This document shows positions 5,303 to 8,853 of a DNA stretch of 8,853 nucleotides, in pieces. Origin of the DNA: an uncultured Odoribacter sp. (GTDB lineage: Bacteria; Bacteroidota; Bacteroidia; Bacteroidales; Marinifilaceae); contig CAMWQQ010000057.1 of the NCBI GenBank assembly GCA_947176455.1, positions 1-8,853 of the forward strand. The letters are read 5' to 3'. The notes beneath the pieces were generated by a model that saw only the letters and a list, made by a program, of their open reading frames with translations, was not told where the DNA came from and made no database searches. The position numbers were made by a program, and so were the translations under genes. Every line of letters begins with the position of its first letter. Position 1 is the first letter of the stretch.

Positions 5303-6535
5303 TTATGCGAAAAAGAAATAAGCAACAACAATGGCGGCAATGATTCCGGCAAAATCCGCAATCAATCCGCACGGCACCGCATAACGGGTATTTTTTATCC
5401 CCACGGCTCCAAAATAAACGGCAATGATATAAAAAGTGGTATCCGTAGCCCCCTGAAAAGTAGACGCCAGACGTCCGGCAAACGAATCCGCACCGAACGT
5501 ATTCATGGTATCAATCATCATCCCCCGGGCACCACTACCGCTCAAAGGCTTCATCAGAGCAGTCGGCAGAGCGTTTACCCAATCGGCATTAAATCCCATG
5601 CTTTCCACCAATCTGACAATGCCGTCCATCAGGGCGTCCATGGCACCCGATGCCCGGAACACTCCGATAGCCACCAATATGGCAATCAGATAAGGAATAA
5701 TCCGGACAGCGGTTGCAAAACCGTCCTTGGCACCGTCGATGAAAGCATCGTAAACATTGATTTTCCGCCAGGCCGCCACCCCGATAAAAGAGATGATAAT
5801 CCCGAAAAGGATGACATTGCTGACCACGTTGGACGCAACGGTCAGCGTCTCTTTGTCCAAAGAGGAAAAATACCAGATAAGCCCAGCCAGGAGTGCAGAA
5901 GCACCGCCCAGATAAGCCAGGATTACCCGGTCGAACAGACGGATGCGCTGCCAAAGCGCCACGGCAATCAATCCCGCCAAGGTTGAAAAATAGGTGGCAA
6001 TCAAAATCGGAATAAAAACATCAGTCGGATTGGCAGCCCCCATTTGAGCCCGATAAACCATCACCGATACCGGGACAATGGTCAAGCCGGAAGTATTCAG
6101 CACCAGAAACATAATCTGGGCATTGGAAGCCGATTGGCTGTCCGGATTCACCTCCTGCATCTGTTGCATCGCCTTCAAGCCCATGGGCGTGGCGGCATTG
6201 TCCAATCCCAGCATGTTCGCCGCCAAGTTCATCATAATGGAACCATGAGCCGGATGATGAGCGGGCAGATCCGGGAACAGACGGCGGAAAAAGGGAGCAA
6301 TCAACCGGGACATAATGCCAACGGCTCCCCCCCGTTCTCCGATTTTCATAATGCCCATCCACAAAGTCAATACCCCGGTCAAGCCCAAGGAAATCTCAAA
6401 ACCGCTTTTGGACATATCGAAAGCGGATTTCACGATTGCCCCGAAGACCTCGGTATCTCCCAAAAACAGCAGACGGTACAAGGCGACCACAAACGCCACC
6501 GCAAAGAAAAATATCCAGATGTAATTGAGCACCAT
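5303..6535 (-). CDS. SpmA-SpmB fused nucleoside-recognition (Gate) membrane protein
   Basis: A 410-residue polytopic inner-membrane protein. The N-terminal half (about 1-200) resembles spore maturation protein SpmA, including NMLGLDNAATPMGLKAM (107-123) and LNTSGLTIVP (146-155). The C-terminal half (about 235-410) resembles SpmB, including ALMKPLSGSGARG (326-338) and TDTTFYIIAVYFGAVG (364-379). In spore formers these are two proteins needed for spore dehydration; the single-chain form is widespread in Bacteroidota, which do not sporulate, where its transport substrate is unknown. Numerous hydrophobic segments occur, for example 3-24, 174-194, 208-223, 236-255, 278-294 and 388-409. It sits 11 bases after folD and 13 before mnmA, so it is probably co-transcribed with both; nothing in the sequence links it functionally to them. 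Confidence 0.9.
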   Translation of the reverse strand: MVLNYIWIFFFAVAFVVALYRLLFLGDTEVFGAIVKSAFDMSKSGFEISLGLTGVLTLWMGIMKIGERGGAVGIMSRLIAPFFRRLFPDLPAHHPAHGSIMMNLAANMLGLDNAATPMGLKAMQQMQEVNPDSQSASNAQIMFLVLNTSGLTIVPVSVMVYRAQMGAANPTDVFIPILIATYFSTLAGLIAVALWQRIRLFDRVILAYLGGASALLAGLIWYFSSLDKETLTVASNVVSNVILFGIIISFIGVAAWRKINVYDAFIDGAKDGFATAVRIIPYLIAILVAIGVFRASGAMDALMDGIVRLVESMGFNADWVNALPTALMKPLSGSGARGMMIDTMNTFGADSFAGRLASTFQGATDTTFYIIAVYFGAVGIKNTRYAVPCGLIADFAGIIAAIVVAYFFFA

Positions 6536-6546
6536 ACAACTGACAA

Positions 6547-7425
6547 TTACCCCTCAAGACCTTTGCACGCCTGCAAGGTATTCTGCAAAAGCGACACGAT
6601 AGTCATGGGACCGACTCCTCCCGGAACCGGCGTAATGTAAGAACATTTGGGAGCGACATTTTCAAAGTCCACATCTCCCGTCAGGCGGAAGCCGGATTTC
6701 GTCCCGGCAGCAGGCACCCGATGAATGCCCACGTCCACGACAACCGCCCCTTCCTTCACCATATCGGCGGTCACGAAATGCGGTTTTCCCAACGCAACGA
6801 CGAGAATATCCGCCTGCAACGTATAATCCTTGATGTTCCGGGTACGGCTGTGGCAAAGCGTCACCGTACAATCGGCATAGGCACTTTTCCGGGACATCAG
6901 TACCGCCATGGGCGTTCCCACGATATTGCTACGTCCGATGACCACACAATGCTTGCCTTGCGTCGGAATCTGATAACGTTTCAACAGTTCGACGATACCG
7001 GCAGGCGTTGCCGGCAGATAAGCCGGCAGTCCGGAAACCATTTTCCCCACATTGCAGGGATGAAAACCGTCCACGTCCTTTTCCGGAGCGATAGCCTGCA
7101 ATACTTTTTGCTCGGAGATATGAGCGGGAAGAGGCAACTGCACGATGTATCCGTCCACGTCGGCATCCTTGTTCAACTTGTCAACCACCTCCAGCAATTG
7201 CGCCTCGGTCATATCTGCCGAATAACGCAATTCCGTACTCTTGAATCCCACTTCCTGGCAGGCTTTCACCTTACTAGCCACATAAGTCTCGCTGGCAGGG
7301 TCGTTTCCCACCAATACCGCCACCAGATGAGGAATCTTATGTCCCTCTGCCTTCAACCGGGCGACCTCATCCGCCAATTCCTGTTTTATCTGTGCCGAAA
7401 TCTTTTTCCCGTCTATTAATTCCAT
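6547..7425 (-). CDS. folD: FolD, methylene-THF dehydrogenase / methenyl-THF cyclohydrolase
   Basis: A 292-residue cytosolic bifunctional enzyme that interconverts 5,10-methylene-, methenyl- and 10-formyl-tetrahydrofolate with NADP, supplying one-carbon units for purine and formyl-Met synthesis. Catalytic Tyr48 and Lys52 are seen in [25 protein letters not shown] (91-100) and KDVDGFHP (116-123, Asp119) form the folate pocket. The dinucleotide fold carries [14 protein letters not shown] (164-177), CHSRT (191-195), VDVGIHRV (230-237) and TGDVDF (249-254); [12 protein letters not shown] (264-275) closes the C-terminus. Length and every signature are normal for the family. It starts 32 bases after ffh and ends 11 bases before the SpmAB-like gene, as an internal operon gene. 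Confidence 0.97.
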   Translation of the reverse strand: MELIDGKKISAQIKQELADEVARLKAEGHKIPHLVAVLVGNDPASETYVASKVKACQEVGFKSTELRYSADMTEAQLLEVVDKLNKDADVDGYIVQLPLPAHISEQKVLQAIAPEKDVDGFHPCNVGKMVSGLPAYLPATPAGIVELLKRYQIPTQGKHCVVIGRSNIVGTPMAVLMSRKSAYADCTVTLCHSRTRNIKDYTLQADILVVALGKPHFVTADMVKEGAVVVDVGIHRVPAAGTKSGFRLTGDVDFENVAPKCSYITPVPGGVGPMTIVSLLQNTLQACKGLEG

Positions 7426-7457
7426 AAACTATGATTGTTTGATAATATGCAACATCC

Positions 7458-8783
7458 TCAACGCCTCATACCCGGCATCCGGCGCATCAGCTTACTGCCC
7501 CCGGACAACATTTTCATCATTTTCTTGGACTCTTCAAACTGCTTCAGCAAGCGGTTCACCTCCTGTACGGTCGTACCGCTTCCCTTGGCGATACGCATCC
7601 GGCGAGAACCGTTGATGATGTCAGGATTCTCCCTTTCCTTCGGGGTCATCGAATAAATTATGGCTTCTACCCCTTTGAATGCGTCATCGTCAATGTCCAC
7701 GTCCTTCAAGGCTTTCCCCACTCCGGGAATCATGGATGCCAAATCCTTGATATTTCCCATTTTCTTAATCTGCTGAATCTGGCTCAAAAAATCATTAAAG
7801 TTGAACTGATTCCGGGAAATCTTCTTCTGCAATTTCTTCGCCTCCTCGGCATCAAACTGCTCCTGCGCTTTTTCCACCAGAGAGACGATATCCCCCATAC
7901 CGAGAATACGGTCCGCCATACGTTCCGGATGAAAGGCATCCAAAGCGTCCAGCTTCTCGCCCGTACCGACATACTTTATCGGCTTGTTGACCACCGTGCG
8001 AATGGAAAGTGCGGCACCGCCACGGGTATCACCATCCAGTTTGGTCAGGATAACCCCGTCGAAATCCAAACGGTCGTTGAACTCCTTGGCGGTATTCACG
8101 GCATCCTGTCCGGTCATCGCATCCACGACAAACAAGGTCTCGTTCGGGTTAATCGCCCCCTTGACCGCAGCAATTTCCTTCATCATCTGCTCATCGACCG
8201 CCAGACGTCCCGCCGTATCGACAATCACCACGTCGTTTCCGTTGGATTTCGCGAACTTAACGGCATCCTGCGCTATCTTCACGGGGTCTTTGGAAGACTC
8301 ATCGCTGTAAACAGGCACCTCTATCTGCTGTCCCAGCACCTTCAACTGCTCGATTGCCGCCGGACGATATACGTCGCAAGCCACCAGCAACGGCTTTTTC
8401 CCTTTCTTGTTTTTCAGCAAATTGGCAAACTTGCCGGAAAAAGTGGTTTTACCGGAACCCTGCAAACCGGACATCAGGATGATGGCGGGATTGCCCTTTA
8501 TGTCTACCTCCACATGGCGTCCGCCCATCAATTCCGCCAACTCGTCATGCACGATTTTCACCATCATCTGCCCCGGCTTCACCGCAGTAAGCACATTCAT
8601 GCCCAATGCCTTCTCCTTCACCCGATTCGTGAAATCCTTGGCAATCTTATAGTTCACGTCGGCATCCAACAATGAGCGTCTCACCTCTTTCAAGGTTTCC
8701 GCCACATTAAGCTCCGTGATTTTTCCCTGTCCTTTCAGTATCTTAAACGACCGTTCCAGCCTATCCGATAAATTCTCAAACAT
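7458..8783 (-). CDS. ffh: Signal recognition particle GTPase Ffh (SRP54)
   Basis: A 441-residue protein that binds signal sequences of nascent membrane proteins with 4.5S RNA and delivers ribosomes to FtsY. N domain about 1-90; G domain with P-loop GLQGSGKT (106-113), [11 protein letters not shown] (137-147), DTAGR (189-193), [10 protein letters not shown] (247-256) and GTGEKLDAL (273-281). The M domain (about 295-441) has the SRP-RNA helix-turn-helix [13 protein letters not shown] (391-403) and a methionine-rich tail ending MRRMPGMRR. All motifs are intact and length is usual. The ATG at 8783 is preceded by AAAGGAA 7 bases upstream, a better ribosome site than most in the window. It is probably first gene of the ffh-folD-spm-mnmA operon; products share no pathway beyond general housekeeping. 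Confidence 0.97.
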   Translation of the reverse strand: MFENLSDRLERSFKILKGQGKITELNVAETLKEVRRSLLDADVNYKIAKDFTNRVKEKALGMNVLTAVKPGQMMVKIVHDELAELMGGRHVEVDIKGNPAIILMSGLQGSGKTTFSGKFANLLKNKKGKKPLLVACDVYRPAAIEQLKVLGQQIEVPVYSDESSKDPVKIAQDAVKFAKSNGNDVVIVDTAGRLAVDEQMMKEIAAVKGAINPNETLFVVDAMTGQDAVNTAKEFNDRLDFDGVILTKLDGDTRGGAALSIRTVVNKPIKYVGTGEKLDALDAFHPERMADRILGMGDIVSLVEKAQEQFDAEEAKKLQKKISRNQFNFNDFLSQIQQIKKMGNIKDLASMIPGVGKALKDVDIDDDAFKGVEAIIYSMTPKERENPDIINGSRRMRIAKGSGTTVQEVNRLLKQFEESKKMMKMLSGGSKLMRRMPGMRR

Positions 8784-8790
8784 AATGTAT

Positions 8791-8813
8791 TTCCTTTATG
8801 ATGTTCAAATATG
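8791..8813 (-). promoter_or_regulatory. Possible ffh -7 box and ribosome binding site
   Basis: On the minus strand CATATTTG (8813-8806) is one base from TAnnTTTG, followed by AAAGGAA (8797-8791) before the ffh ATG. No TTTG lies at the proper -33 distance, and the implied leader is only about 15 bases. The ribosome site is believable, the promoter only tentative. The rest of 8784-8853 shows no other feature. Confidence 0.35.
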
Positions 8814-8853
8814 ATTCGCTTTAATGTTTTCCTATATTTTTAAGTACGACAAA

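Noticed and set aside
5290..5361. Longer MnmA start at 5361
   Set aside because: It overlaps the end of the SpmAB-like gene by 59 bases and adds a leader (MRILPESLPPLLLLISFSH) that is just that gene's 3' end in another frame; MnmA normally starts right before the SGGIDS loop.
5494..5500. Another cgaacgt core, resembling the inversion site
   Set aside because: It lies inside the SpmAB-like coding sequence, lacks the A/T-rich flanks and has no inverted partner nearby.
5240..8675. Long plus-strand frames of 198 to 248 codons opposite mnmA, spm, folD and ffh
   Set aside because: They are antisense to intact, clearly recognised conserved genes, with compositions rich in His, Arg and Gln typical of antisense shadows.

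Overview
The window looks like a chromosomal segment of a Bacteroidales (Bacteroidota) bacterium. Supporting this are promoter-like sites of the Bacteroidota type (TTTG, then TAnnTTTG), weak A-rich ribosome sites, signal peptides that end in an A(L)(G)Q-type junction, a single-chain SpmA-SpmB fusion in what would be a non-sporulating lineage, and inverted repeats matching the Mpi-type promoter-inversion sites known from Bacteroides fragilis. The genus cannot be told from the sequence. All recognised genes lie on the minus strand, so transcription runs right to left.

Right part (about 4120-8853): a conserved housekeeping block. In transcription order it encodes Ffh (SRP GTPase), FolD (one-carbon folate enzyme), an SpmA/SpmB-like membrane protein and MnmA (tRNA U34 2-thiolase), with gaps of 32, 11 and 13 bases that suggest one operon. 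It ends in a tRNA-Trp(CCA) gene with its own good promoter and a strong hairpin terminator just beyond it.

Middle (3729-4119): a 390-base AT-rich intergenic region with no gene. It holds a 15-bp perfect inverted repeat (3803-3817 and 4017-4031) whose core is AAACGTTCGT, enclosing 199 bp. The enclosed segment contains a perfect -7 box, TATATTTG, which in the assembled orientation points rightward, away from the left operon and into the terminator. If the segment inverts, the same box would point at the left operon. I read this as a phase-variable promoter switch caught in the OFF position.

Left part (1-3728): an accessory-looking, more AT-rich operon of four exported proteins with 12, 12 and 84-base gaps: an LPP20-like lipoprotein, a secreted LPP20-like plus CsgG/LpoB-like protein, a SUMF1-fold protein, and a second SUMF1-fold protein (cut by the window edge) carrying an N-terminal CsgG/LpoB-like domain. 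The two SUMF1 genes are a recent tandem duplication: long stretches are nearly identical, two loops are completely different, and the shorter copy lacks the CsgG-like domain. The complete copy lacks one of the two catalytic cysteines of true formylglycine-generating enzyme, so a structural or binding role is more likely. The most interesting proposal is a phase-variable envelope system built from LPP20, CsgG-like and SUMF1-fold parts; its function is unknown.
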